This document shows, piece by piece, positions 55,568-63,303 of a DNA stretch of 64,000 bases. The position numbers were made by a program, and so were the translations under genes. The stretch is taken from the NCBI RefSeq assembly GCF_039645975.1, contig NZ_CP147918.1, forward strand, positions 496,001 to 560,000, written 5' to 3'. The notes beneath the pieces are model-generated. The model searched no databases. It had not been told where the DNA came from and worked only from the letters and a program-made list of their open reading frames with translations. Position 1 is the stretch's first letter. Each line of letters begins with the position of its first letter. The stretch comes from Sulfurimonas sp. HSL-1716. GTDB lineage: Bacteria > Campylobacterota > Campylobacteria > Campylobacterales > Sulfurimonadaceae.

Positions 55568-55899
55568 GCAGAGGAAAAAAGCTGGATCTTTTTATAGGTG
55601 CGGAGATAGATGAGGGCTGGAGCGAAGTAACAGAGCGCCGAAGCACGGTCGCAAAAGAGATACTTGCTCCTGAAAAGCATTTTTTGGTGTTGACAAAAGA
55701 GAAGCGCAGAGGCAAAATCGTGACGCTTGTCGGGGAATTTTGTCTTGAAGACAGTGCTGCTAACGATGTAGTGAAAACTTTAAAAAAGAAGCTCGCATGC
55801 GGCGGAACATATAAAGAGGGCTGGATGGAGTTTCAAGGCGAAGTGCAGGAGAGATTGAAATCAAATCTGCAGGAACTGGGATTTCGATTTAAGAAGTAA
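55564..55899 (+). CDS. SUI1/eIF1-like (YciH-type) translation initiation factor homolog
   Basis: The 111-residue protein has a basic N-terminal tail and the SUI1 fold signature: KRRGKIVTLVGEF, LKKKLACGGTYKEGWMEFQG and LKSNLQELGFRFKK. Bacterial YciH proteins can tune start-codon choice like eIF1. It starts with TTG 55564 overlapping the stop of the DUF5718 gene. It overlaps the HIT gene convergently by 11 bases. Confidence 0.85.
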   Translation: MSRGKKLDLFIGAEIDEGWSEVTERRSTVAKEILAPEKHFLVLTKEKRRGKIVTLVGEFCLEDSAANDVVKTLKKKLACGGTYKEGWMEFQGEVQERLKSNLQELGFRFKK

Positions 55900-56263
55900 A
55901 ACCTTCTAACCTTTTTTGCAGTCTCTCATAAAACAGCTCAAAGCTCGCAAGATCGAGCTTCGCTTCACGCTGTTTCTCTCCCCACATGGGATTTGGAAAA
56001 TAACTGTCATTTTTGTATCTAGCCATTACATGTATGTGTACACGCGGAAGCATATTTGCAAATGAAGCCATATTGATCTTGTCGGGGGAGAAGTAGTTTA
56101 TCATTTCGACCTCTACGATATCGTAAAGCTCGAAAAGTCTGAGTCTTTTTTCACGGGGCAGATCGCTTAATTCTTTGTATTCGATCTGTGTAAAGATCTT
56201 AAGCCACGGGATTTCGCTTTCTTCGGTTTCGATAAAAAAGTCGGTATCCTCGTAGATCTTCAT
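55889..56263 (-). CDS. HIT-family nucleotide hydrolase/transferase-like protein
   Basis: The 124-residue protein has the histidine triad as PRVHIHVMARYKND: the first two histidines, including the catalytic middle one, are present, while the third position of HxHxH is Met. ASFANMLPRVHIH resembles the HIT core. Substrate unknown; many members act on Ap4A or AMP-linked compounds. It starts 2 bases after the DEAD-box gene stop. Confidence 0.82.
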   Translation of the reverse strand: MKIYEDTDFFIETEESEIPWLKIFTQIEYKELSDLPREKRLRLFELYDIVEVEMINYFSPDKINMASFANMLPRVHIHVMARYKNDSYFPNPMWGEKQREAKLDLASFELFYERLQKRLEGFTS

Positions 56264-56265
56264 TT

Positions 56266-57801
56266 TTAAGCTCTTGGCTCGCGGGAACGGTTTCTATCTT
56301 TGCCCGGACGTCTTTCGCCGCTGCGGTTTCTGTCATTTGAACGACCTCTGTCTCCGCCGAAACGGTTTCCTTTAAATCCTCCGCGGCGGTTTCCTCCGCG
56401 GTTTTTGTTAGAGCCTTTGTCCGTACGGTTTATACGCGCAAGGATACCCTCGAGTCTCTCAGCAGGGATACCGATATTGTTAGGCCCCTGGATGGATTGT
56501 TTTTCTAAAAGCATAGAGATCATCTTAAAGAGCATCGTCTCTTCATCGATATCCTGTTTGAGCTGATCGAGTATTATGTGTGCTTCGTCATAGATGTTCT
56601 GCTCTTCGATAGAAGCGACAAGCGTAGCGATACTCGATGTTTTCATATCGCTTTTGCTCGGAACGTAAGCGTGCTCCATAGTCGTACCCACTTTTGCTTT
56701 GATGCGCTGAAGCTCTTTGAACTCTAAAGGAGTTAAGAGGGTAATGGCTTTTCCGACCCTGCCTGCGCGCCCTGTTCTGCCGATACGGTGAACATAGCTT
56801 TCAGGATCGAATGGGATATGATAGTTGAATACGTGAGAGATATCATTTACGTGGATACCGCGTGCTGCAACGTCTGTTGCGACCAGAACCTGAACATTTC
56901 CTGCTTTTACGGCTTTGATGACTGTTTCGCGCTGACGCTGTTCCATATCTCCATGAAGGCCGTTAGCCATGAATCCTGCGGCTGAAAGTACGTTTGCAAG
57001 ACGGTCGACTTCGCGTTTTGTACGGCAAAACACGATAGCTTTGTCCATCTCTTCGGCTTCCATCAAACGGATGATCGCAGCATCACGTTCGCTCTCTTCG
57101 ATAACGTAATACTCCTGCTTGATATCCTTGTTTGTCGTTTCGCCTTTTGTGATAGACACAAACGCCGGGTTTTGTAAGATGCGTTCGGCAAGAACTTTGA
57201 TAGGTGCTGGCATGGTCGCTGAAAAAAGAAGTGTCTGGCGGTCTGTCGGAAGATAGGAAAATATCTCGTTGATATCATCCAAAAATCCCATGTCAAGCAT
57301 CTCGTCGGCTTCGTCCAGTATGACGATCTTAGGAGCGAAATTATCAAGCATGTCGCGTTTTAAAAGATCAAGCAGACGACCCGGCGTCGCAACAACGACT
57401 CCGGCTCCGCGTTTGATAAGGTCAAGTTGGCGGTTGTACGAGCTGCCGCCGTAAATAGTTACGGTGTTTACTCCAAGGTTGCGCCCGTATTTGAAAAGTT
57501 CGTCGCTTACCTGAGTAGCAAGCTCGCGGGTCGGAGTGATAACAAGTACCTCTACGCCGGACTTCATACGCATAGCATTAAGGGCCGGCAGACCGAATGC
57601 TGCGGTTTTACCTGTACCTGTATGTGCTTGTCCGACTATGTCGCGTCCCTGCATAACCAAAGGGATGGCTTCGGCTTGAATAGGACTCGGTACTTTGAAT
57701 CCGGCATAATCGATGGCTCTGAGCAGGTCTTTTTTGAAGCCGAAGTCTTCAAACGTCATTTGTTTTCCTTCAGTCGCCTGAATCTGTGTTTCGTTTTGCA
57801 T
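56266..57801 (-). CDS. DEAD-box ATP-dependent RNA helicase
   Basis: The 511-residue protein has the Q motif (GFKVPSPIQAEAIPL), Walker A AHTGTGKTA, DEAD (VILDEADEML), SAT, and HRIGRTGRAG. The C-terminal extension ends in an RGG/RNR-rich tail (KNRGGNRRGGFKGNRFGGD). It resembles RhlE/CsdA-type helicases used in cold-shock ribosome assembly and mRNA turnover. Start ATG 57801 is preferred; the 57831 start is a TTG within a hairpin. The leader carries a strong hairpin (57819-57858). Confidence 0.95.
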   Translation of the reverse strand: MQNETQIQATEGKQMTFEDFGFKKDLLRAIDYAGFKVPSPIQAEAIPLVMQGRDIVGQAHTGTGKTAAFGLPALNAMRMKSGVEVLVITPTRELATQVSDELFKYGRNLGVNTVTIYGGSSYNRQLDLIKRGAGVVVATPGRLLDLLKRDMLDNFAPKIVILDEADEMLDMGFLDDINEIFSYLPTDRQTLLFSATMPAPIKVLAERILQNPAFVSITKGETTNKDIKQEYYVIEESERDAAIIRLMEAEEMDKAIVFCRTKREVDRLANVLSAAGFMANGLHGDMEQRQRETVIKAVKAGNVQVLVATDVAARGIHVNDISHVFNYHIPFDPESYVHRIGRTGRAGRVGKAITLLTPLEFKELQRIKAKVGTTMEHAYVPSKSDMKTSSIATLVASIEEQNIYDEAHIILDQLKQDIDEETMLFKMISMLLEKQSIQGPNNIGIPAERLEGILARINRTDKGSNKNRGGNRRGGFKGNRFGGDRGRSNDRNRSGERRPGKDRNRSREPRA

Positions 57802-57818
57802 ATAATTCCATTGCTTAA

Positions 57819-57858
57819 GGACACGGCTCAACTCTACGTATAGAGTTGAGAGGTGCCC
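57819..57858 (-). promoter_or_regulatory. Structured 5' leader of the helicase gene
   Basis: CTCAACTCTA and TAGAGTTGAG (57827-57836, 57841-57850) pair perfectly around CGTA. The flanks GGACAC and GTGCCC extend the stem across a 2-base internal loop; they pair fully (one G·U) only in the minus-strand RNA, i.e. the helicase transcript. The hairpin ends 17 bases before the ATG. Confidence 0.6.
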
Positions 57859-58004
57859 TATTAAATTTACCGCCGTATTTTTGCGGAACGGAATTATATC
57901 TAAATAATCTTATAAATAGGGCTTGAAAAATTTATAAGTTTATAATTAAGAAACAAAGCCTATAATATGTGTAAAAAATAATCGGAGATTCCTATGAAAA
58001 ACGT

Positions 58005-58253
58005 GTGTATAGCGGCTTTAAATCCGATACTGTTTTTCATAAAACGATACAGAAGATGAAGATACTTACAAAATACACTTATGAAAAAAGCTGGCGCCAG
58101 ACAAAAGAACAAGATCTTCTGCGGATCATAAAAGAGGAGATCGGAGAAGAGGGTGCCGAAGGAACACTTGCTTATGTAAAGGATGTCTGCAAAAAAGGCA
58201 GAAGCATAACCGTGGGTTCTTGCAGTTTTAAGGGTGAGGAACCTTCAGCTTAG
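58005..58253 (+). CDS. Small conserved-looking protein, possibly frameshifted at its 5' end
   Basis: The open frame from a GTG at 58005 gives 82 residues, but no ribosome site precedes it; GGAGA instead serves the ATG at 57994, which is in another frame and stops after 21 codons. Removing one GT from the GTGTGT run (58003-58008) would join ATG 57994 to this frame. An internal ATG at 58056 would give 65 residues. The segment MKILTKYTYEKSWRQTKEQ and LRIIKEEIGEEGAEGTLAYV is soluble and helical; no family known. Its end overlaps pssA by 26 bases. Confidence 0.55.
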   Translation: MYSGFKSDTVFHKTIQKMKILTKYTYEKSWRQTKEQDLLRIIKEEIGEEGAEGTLAYVKDVCKKGRSITVGSCSFKGEEPSA

Positions 58254-58782
58254 AGTTCAGGCTCCATCCTATGAGTGCCATAAGAACTATGACCGCGACA
58301 GCAGGGATGAGTCCGTAAACATTAGACAGATAGACCAGCCACAAAAGGATCGCGCCAAGAGGGGTCGGTACGCCTGTGAAAAATTTCGATACCTCTCCCG
58401 CATCCGAGTTTATGTTAAACTGTATCAGACGGCGAAGACCCGAGATGACGTAGTAGATGCTTATAACGGCAGCTGCTGCAAGAGCTCCGCCGTTCAAACT
58501 TGAATATACCGCCTGAAATATCAAAAACACGGGAACAAGCACAAAAGATAAAAAATCCGCAAAGCTGTCAAGCTGGATACCGAACTCGTTTGAGAGTTTG
58601 AACTTCCTGGCGATCTTGCCGTCGAATATATCAAATGCACCGCCGATCCAGGCAAGTATGACGGCTGTAAAAAAGTTGTTTTGGGTAATGAAGTATGTCG
58701 CCATAAGACCGGCCGTGATATTGACCATCGTAAAAAGATTTGCCAGATTGAAGTGAGAAGTGGATTGCCATAAAAATTTCAT
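58228..58782 (-). CDS. pssA: CDP-diacylglycerol--serine O-phosphatidyltransferase
   Basis: The 184-residue membrane protein has the CDP-alcohol transferase motif D-G-x2-A-R-x8-G-x3-D-x3-D, seen as DGKIARKFKLSNEFGIQLDSFAD (in two parts: DGKIAR and GIQLDSFAD). Five to six hydrophobic segments follow. The PssA type (phosphatidylserine, precursor of phosphatidylethanolamine) is most likely; a PgsA-like enzyme is the alternative. It converges on the small gene before it. Confidence 0.88.
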   Translation of the reverse strand: MKFLWQSTSHFNLANLFTMVNITAGLMATYFITQNNFFTAVILAWIGGAFDIFDGKIARKFKLSNEFGIQLDSFADFLSFVLVPVFLIFQAVYSSLNGGALAAAAVISIYYVISGLRRLIQFNINSDAGEVSKFFTGVPTPLGAILLWLVYLSNVYGLIPAVAVIVLMALIGWSLNSKLKVPHP

Positions 58783-58884
58783 TCATCGCCTTATCGGATT
58801 GGTGTTTATGTTCTTTATGGCTGGAATTATAGCATCAGTAGGCAAAAAACACTCTATGCGTATCAACCGAGCTCTAAAAGAACT

Positions 58885-60996
58885 CTAATTGATGCCAAGA
58901 AGCAGGACTGTTTTATAGGCTATAAATGCAAGGGAGTATGCTACGCCCGTTGTCAGCAAAAACAGATAAAACGCATATTTTATGCCGCCGGCTTCACGGG
59001 TAAATACGGTCGTAGCGGCAAAACATGGAAGATAGGTCATAATGATTATGATAAAAGCGACGGCCGAAGCGAACGAGATATTTTGATGTAGTCTTTTTTG
59101 AAGACCTTGATTGTTTTCGTCCGCATCGCCTCCGACGGAATATAAGACTCCAAGGGTCGAGACGACGACCTCTTTTGCCGCAAGACCGGTCTGAAGCGCC
59201 ACAGCCATCTTCCAATCCATCCCGATCGGTATGAACGCAGGTTCGATAAATTTCCCGATACGTCCTAAAAAGCTTTGTTCAAGCAGTTTTTCGCCTAGCG
59301 AATTCTGCAGCGCTTTTTTCTCCTGTTGGCTTTGTGAGCGTTCTATCTTGGCTTGAAAACTTTCACTCAACTTTGTATCGTGAGGATAATTGCTTAAAAA
59401 CCATACCAGCATAGAAGCCGCGGCAATAAAAGTTCCCGCTTTTTTGATATACATATAGGTCTTTGTCTTGACTGTATGCCAGATGAGAGAAAAGGAGGGA
59501 AGACGATATTTTGGCATCTCCATGACAAAGGGTTCGTCTTTTCCTTTAAACGCGGTCATCTTTAGAACTTTTGCTGCTATGAGGCCTATGACGGCTCCGC
59601 TTATGTAGATGGCAAAAAGCACGTTCCCCGCCGCATTTTGCGAAAAGAACGCCCCGGAAAAAAGAACGTAGACGGGAAGACGTGCTCCGCAGCTCATAAA
59701 GCCTATGATGAAAAGCGTAAGGAGCCTGTCTCTGTCGTTTTTAAGGATCCTTGCGCTCATATATGCGGGGATGGAACACCCAAAGCCCGTTACAAGCGGT
59801 ATGAAAGACTGCCCGTGGAGTCCGAATTTATGAAAAAACCCGTCAAGCAGGAATGCCACTCTGCTCATATATCCGGTCGATTCCAAAAGAGCGATGCCTA
59901 TGAAAAGTATCACGATGTTTGGCACGAACATAATGACGGCTCCCACCCCGCTGATGAGACCGTCGACTACCAAGGAGCGCACTTCATCATTTGGTATGGT
60001 CGTTCCGACCGTACTTCCAAGCCATGTGAAAAAGCTGTCTATCCAATCCATCGGAATGGAACCAAGCTCAAACGTAAGTTGAAACAGCCCCCACATGAAA
60101 AACAAAAATATCGGTATTCCAAAGACGGGATGGATCAGGACTCTGTCGATCCTATCCGTCGTACTTATCTCCTGAATAGCTACGTGATCCTGCTTTACGA
60201 CCTCGGTGATGATCCCCTTGTTAAAAGCCATATACTCTTCGGCGAAGATATCTTGCATATCCTCCGTGCCGTGATGCAGGGCTACGTGTTTGTTTGCTTC
60301 ATGCAAAATGGGCTGAAGTTCTATCCAGATCGGATCGTCATGCATCTTTTTATATGTCTTTTCCCTGTTTTGCAAAAGGTTGATGGCGATGCTTCTAAAG
60401 GAGTTGTAAGATTTGAAATGGTGCTTGTTCAGGCACTCTATGATATTTTCGATCTCCTCTTCTATCGGTTCGCTAAATACCAGCTTTGCCTCGTTCAGCT
60501 CATTCTCATAGGTTTGTATTATTTTGTCTAAAAGAGTCTTTATGCCCTCTTTTGTCACGGCGGAAACCTTGATGGCGCTTATTCCGAGCAATTCGCTAAG
60601 CAGGTCGGCATCTATTTCGATACCCTCTTTTTTCGCTTCGTCGCTCATATTTAAAGCGATGAGCAGTTTTCTGTTCAGATTTAAAAGTTCGCTGGTAAGC
60701 TGCAGATTTCTCTCCATATTGGTCGAATCCACAACGTTTACGATTATATCGTAAGGTTCATCGCATAAAAAATTTATGGTAACTTTTTCTTCTATGGAAT
60801 AATCGCTCAGCATATAGGTACCGGGAAGATCGACTATATTTATCTCATAACCCTTGTATTTTAGGAGTACTTCCGTTTTTTCGACCGTTACTCCCGTGAA
60901 GTTTCCTACATGCAGATGGGCGTTGGATATAGAGTTTATAAGCATACTTTTGCCCACATTGGGCTGACCGACCAGTGCGATCTTTATCTTTTTCAT
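58885..60996 (-). CDS. feoB: Ferrous iron transporter FeoB
   Basis: The 703-residue inner-membrane Fe2+ transporter has an N-terminal G domain (GQPNVGKSMLIN, DLPGTYMLSDYS, NMSDEAKKEG) and two Gate/nucleoside-recognition core regions (LLESTGYMSRVAFLLDGFFH, GFGCSIPAYMSARIL). The start overlaps the feoA stop (ATGA). It is the last gene of the porin-feoA-feoB operon under Fur boxes and is the route for iron under low oxygen. Confidence 0.97.
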   Translation of the reverse strand: MKKIKIALVGQPNVGKSMLINSISNAHLHVGNFTGVTVEKTEVLLKYKGYEINIVDLPGTYMLSDYSIEEKVTINFLCDEPYDIIVNVVDSTNMERNLQLTSELLNLNRKLLIALNMSDEAKKEGIEIDADLLSELLGISAIKVSAVTKEGIKTLLDKIIQTYENELNEAKLVFSEPIEEEIENIIECLNKHHFKSYNSFRSIAINLLQNREKTYKKMHDDPIWIELQPILHEANKHVALHHGTEDMQDIFAEEYMAFNKGIITEVVKQDHVAIQEISTTDRIDRVLIHPVFGIPIFLFFMWGLFQLTFELGSIPMDWIDSFFTWLGSTVGTTIPNDEVRSLVVDGLISGVGAVIMFVPNIVILFIGIALLESTGYMSRVAFLLDGFFHKFGLHGQSFIPLVTGFGCSIPAYMSARILKNDRDRLLTLFIIGFMSCGARLPVYVLFSGAFFSQNAAGNVLFAIYISGAVIGLIAAKVLKMTAFKGKDEPFVMEMPKYRLPSFSLIWHTVKTKTYMYIKKAGTFIAAASMLVWFLSNYPHDTKLSESFQAKIERSQSQQEKKALQNSLGEKLLEQSFLGRIGKFIEPAFIPIGMDWKMAVALQTGLAAKEVVVSTLGVLYSVGGDADENNQGLQKRLHQNISFASAVAFIIIIMTYLPCFAATTVFTREAGGIKYAFYLFLLTTGVAYSLAFIAYKTVLLLGIN

Positions 60997-61217
60997 TTCG
61001 TTTTTACCTCAATAGCTTTTGCTTCCTCTTTGCGAAGGGCGATATTCATCTTTCCGACTTTTATTTCGACGGTGCTTTTTGTCGGTGAATAGCCTAAAAA
61101 ACTTATAGTAGCACCTTTGATGACGCCAAAAGAGATAAGCCTCTGTTTTAAAACGCCCTGTGTGTTAAGTTTTACAACCTCTAATATATCGTTTCTGTTA
61201 CACTCTAAAAGATTCAT
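60993..61217 (-). CDS. feoA: Ferrous iron transport accessory protein FeoA
   Basis: The 74-residue SH3-like protein (LNTQGVLKQRLISFGVIKGA, LRKEEAKAIEV) partners FeoB. It starts 8 bases after the porin stop and overlaps feoB by 4 bases, so the three are one transcript. Confidence 0.95.
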   Translation of the reverse strand: MNLLECNRNDILEVVKLNTQGVLKQRLISFGVIKGATISFLGYSPTKSTVEIKVGKMNIALRKEEAKAIEVKTK

Positions 61218-61225
61218 CTAATGCC

Positions 61226-62497
61226 TTAAAAATTGTATGCTGCCATTATCTGCAATCTGTTAAAATTGGTCGCTGCGTCGCCTGGGATCTCTTTGTTCTC
61301 TTCTACGGCATATACCGCAGAGACTCTGAAGTTTTCGTTCATGTCATACTCAAAACCGACATTTTGTTCGACAATGTGCGCTTTTTGGTTTAAACTGTCT
61401 TTATCGCCTTTAAAATCTCCGTAGGCATAAAAGAGGTTCAAACTTTTATATACGTAGCTCGCTCCGCCGACAACCGCATCTGCATCTCTGTCGACGGCTA
61501 TGTTGTCGAGTATCATCGTATCCATACTCGTAAAAAGCGTTCCTCCGCCGAATCCGGAAAAGCTCTGTTTTCCTTTTGGCACTACTGCTTTGTTGTAGGC
61601 TATGTTCACCCCGAACCCGTAGAATTGAGCTTCTGCCGAAGCTCCGTAGATATCAGCTTCGTTTGCGCTGCCGTTCAGCTCTTTTTCTATCAGTGCCTGA
61701 GCGCTTGCCGTGAGAGTGGTATTCTCGTTTATTTTGCGGTTCAGCGAGCTGTCTATGTAGTAGGCGTCAACGCTTTTTGTTATCTTGTAATACCATGCGG
61801 AACTTTCGAAGTTATCGTTTGAAAAAGAGACCGATGCCATCCATGTGCCGTTTTCTCCCGTTTTCTGCCAGCCGTCGTCCAGACCTGCGTCGTACCCCTG
61901 CCATTTTTGTATATTTGCGGCTAAAAACGTAAAGCTGCCCATGTTCAGAGTGGCTACGTAAGCTTCAAAAGTATTTGGGATCATCCTTATGTCGTCGCTG
62001 TCGGCAAGAGGAGTGTCGAGCAGCTGACGTCCGCCGCGAAAGTTAAATCCCTCTTTTTTATAGTTGATATAAGCTTCCGTCACGTCTGTATAATGGCCTT
62101 TTGATGAGGAAAGTTCGTTGTTTTGTTTTGCACCGTCGCCTGTTGCGAAGTCCAGGTCGTTTGCAGTGTAGAATGCTACGGCTCCGTTGAAACCGTTGAG
62201 CTGGGCAAGCTCATATTTCAGCTGACCGCCCAGAGAGGTTGCGTAGGTGTCCGTATCGTTTTTGAAATCGTATCCTGCGTACATCGCTCTTATCTGACCG
62301 GTTACTTTACCGTTTTTGAACATATTTTTAAATTTTTCGGCAGTCGAAATATTTTTTTCTTCCGGCTCTCCTATATTATTGATGACGTCTCTTACGGATT
62401 CGGCACGTTCGTTTTTTTGATTATCCACTTCGATATCGTGAGCCAACAGTGCGGAAGATGTTATTAAAAACGCCATTGTTACTATTTTTATTTTCAT
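61226..62497 (-). CDS. Outer-membrane porin, OprD/Campylobacterota type
   Basis: The 423-residue protein has a signal peptide (MKIKIVTMAFLITSSALLA) and a short coiled region, then a beta-barrel with alternating hydrophobic strands and a terminal Phe (RLQIMAAYNF), the usual OMP sorting signal. Motifs GRQLLDTPLADSDDIRMIPN and TEAYINYKKEGFNFRGGRQL fit the OprD family. As first gene before feoAB it could pass iron or iron chelates under iron limitation. Confidence 0.88.
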   Translation of the reverse strand: MKIKIVTMAFLITSSALLAHDIEVDNQKNERAESVRDVINNIGEPEEKNISTAEKFKNMFKNGKVTGQIRAMYAGYDFKNDTDTYATSLGGQLKYELAQLNGFNGAVAFYTANDLDFATGDGAKQNNELSSSKGHYTDVTEAYINYKKEGFNFRGGRQLLDTPLADSDDIRMIPNTFEAYVATLNMGSFTFLAANIQKWQGYDAGLDDGWQKTGENGTWMASVSFSNDNFESSAWYYKITKSVDAYYIDSSLNRKINENTTLTASAQALIEKELNGSANEADIYGASAEAQFYGFGVNIAYNKAVVPKGKQSFSGFGGGTLFTSMDTMILDNIAVDRDADAVVGGASYVYKSLNLFYAYGDFKGDKDSLNQKAHIVEQNVGFEYDMNENFRVSAVYAVEENKEIPGDAATNFNRLQIMAAYNF

Positions 62498-62528
62498 GTT
62501 TTTTCCTAGTTAGAAACATTTTATTTAG

Positions 62529-62546
62529 TAATGATAATAATTATCA
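62529..62546. promoter_or_regulatory. Fur box 1
   Basis: TAATGATAATAATTATCA closely matches the Fur box (GATAATGATAATCATTATC). It lies 32 bases before the porin ATG, in a position to block the porin-feoAB promoter when iron is plentiful. Confidence 0.85.
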
Positions 62547-62563
62547 ACTTAAATAATGCTGAA

Positions 62564-62581
62564 TAATGATAATAATTATCA
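62564..62581. promoter_or_regulatory. Fur box 2
   Basis: An identical copy of the 18-base Fur site, 35 bases from the first. The pair lies between the divergent porin-feoAB operon and the response regulator gene, 60 bases before the latter, so one regulator may act on both. Confidence 0.85.
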
Positions 62582-62640
62582 AAAAAATAATTGTTTCGAT
62601 TATTATCTAAATATTAATACAAATTGGTTAAAGTATCATT

Positions 62641-63303
62641 ATGAATAAAATACTTATGATAGAAGATGATCTGGAATTAGCGGAGATACTAACGGAGTAT
62701 CTTGAGCAGTTTGATTTTAAAGTGATTACAGAAGATGATCCGTTTAAAGCTGTAAGCATCTTAAAACTTGAACCTTTTGATCTGGTGATATTGGACTTGA
62801 CGTTACCGGGAATGGACGGTTTGGAGGTCTGCGAGGCCATACGTGAACGTCAGGATATACCTATTATCATCTCTTCGGCGCGCAGCGACGTTACCGATAA
62901 GGTGAGCGCTTTGGAACTCGGAGCCGATGATTATATGCCAAAACCCTATGATCCTCGAGAACTGGAGGCCCGTATACATTCCGTACTCCGTAGATACGAG
63001 ACCAAGATTCTGCAAAAAGATGAAATGAAAAGCGACTTTAAATGTGACGCATCATCCATGCAGATCAGCTACAAAGGACGTGCTTTGGATCTTACAAACG
63101 CCGAATACGGAATACTCTCGTATATGATCCAAAAACAGGGCAATGTCGTTTCACGAGAAGACCTTATCCATAACGTAAACGCCATAAACGAAGATTCGTC
63201 GAACAAAAGTATCGATGTTATGGTCGGGCGTATAAGAAACAAACTCGGTGACAAATCACTTATCGAATCTGTTCGCGGCGTAGGGTATAAACTTATTAAA
63301 TGA
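62641..63303 (+). CDS. OmpR/PhoB-family response regulator
   Basis: The 220-residue protein has an N-terminal receiver (MIEDDLELAEILTEYL, phospho-Asp in VILDLTLPGMDG, YMPKPYDPRELEAR) and a C-terminal winged helix (DLTNAEYGILSYMIQKQGNV, SIDVMVGRIRNKLG, VRGVGYKLIK). It resembles the ArsR acid-response regulator of Helicobacter. It is coupled to the kinase (ATGA) and is divergent from the Fur-controlled operon. Confidence 0.93.
   Translation: MNKILMIEDDLELAEILTEYLEQFDFKVITEDDPFKAVSILKLEPFDLVILDLTLPGMDGLEVCEAIRERQDIPIIISSARSDVTDKVSALELGADDYMPKPYDPRELEARIHSVLRRYETKILQKDEMKSDFKCDASSMQISYKGRALDLTNAEYGILSYMIQKQGNVVSREDLIHNVNAINEDSSNKSIDVMVGRIRNKLGDKSLIESVRGVGYKLIK

Noticed and set aside
59638-60531. 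297-codon plus-strand open frame across feoB
   Set aside because: It lies entirely antisense to feoB, is rich in His/Lys/Arg shadow composition and has no family features or ribosome site.
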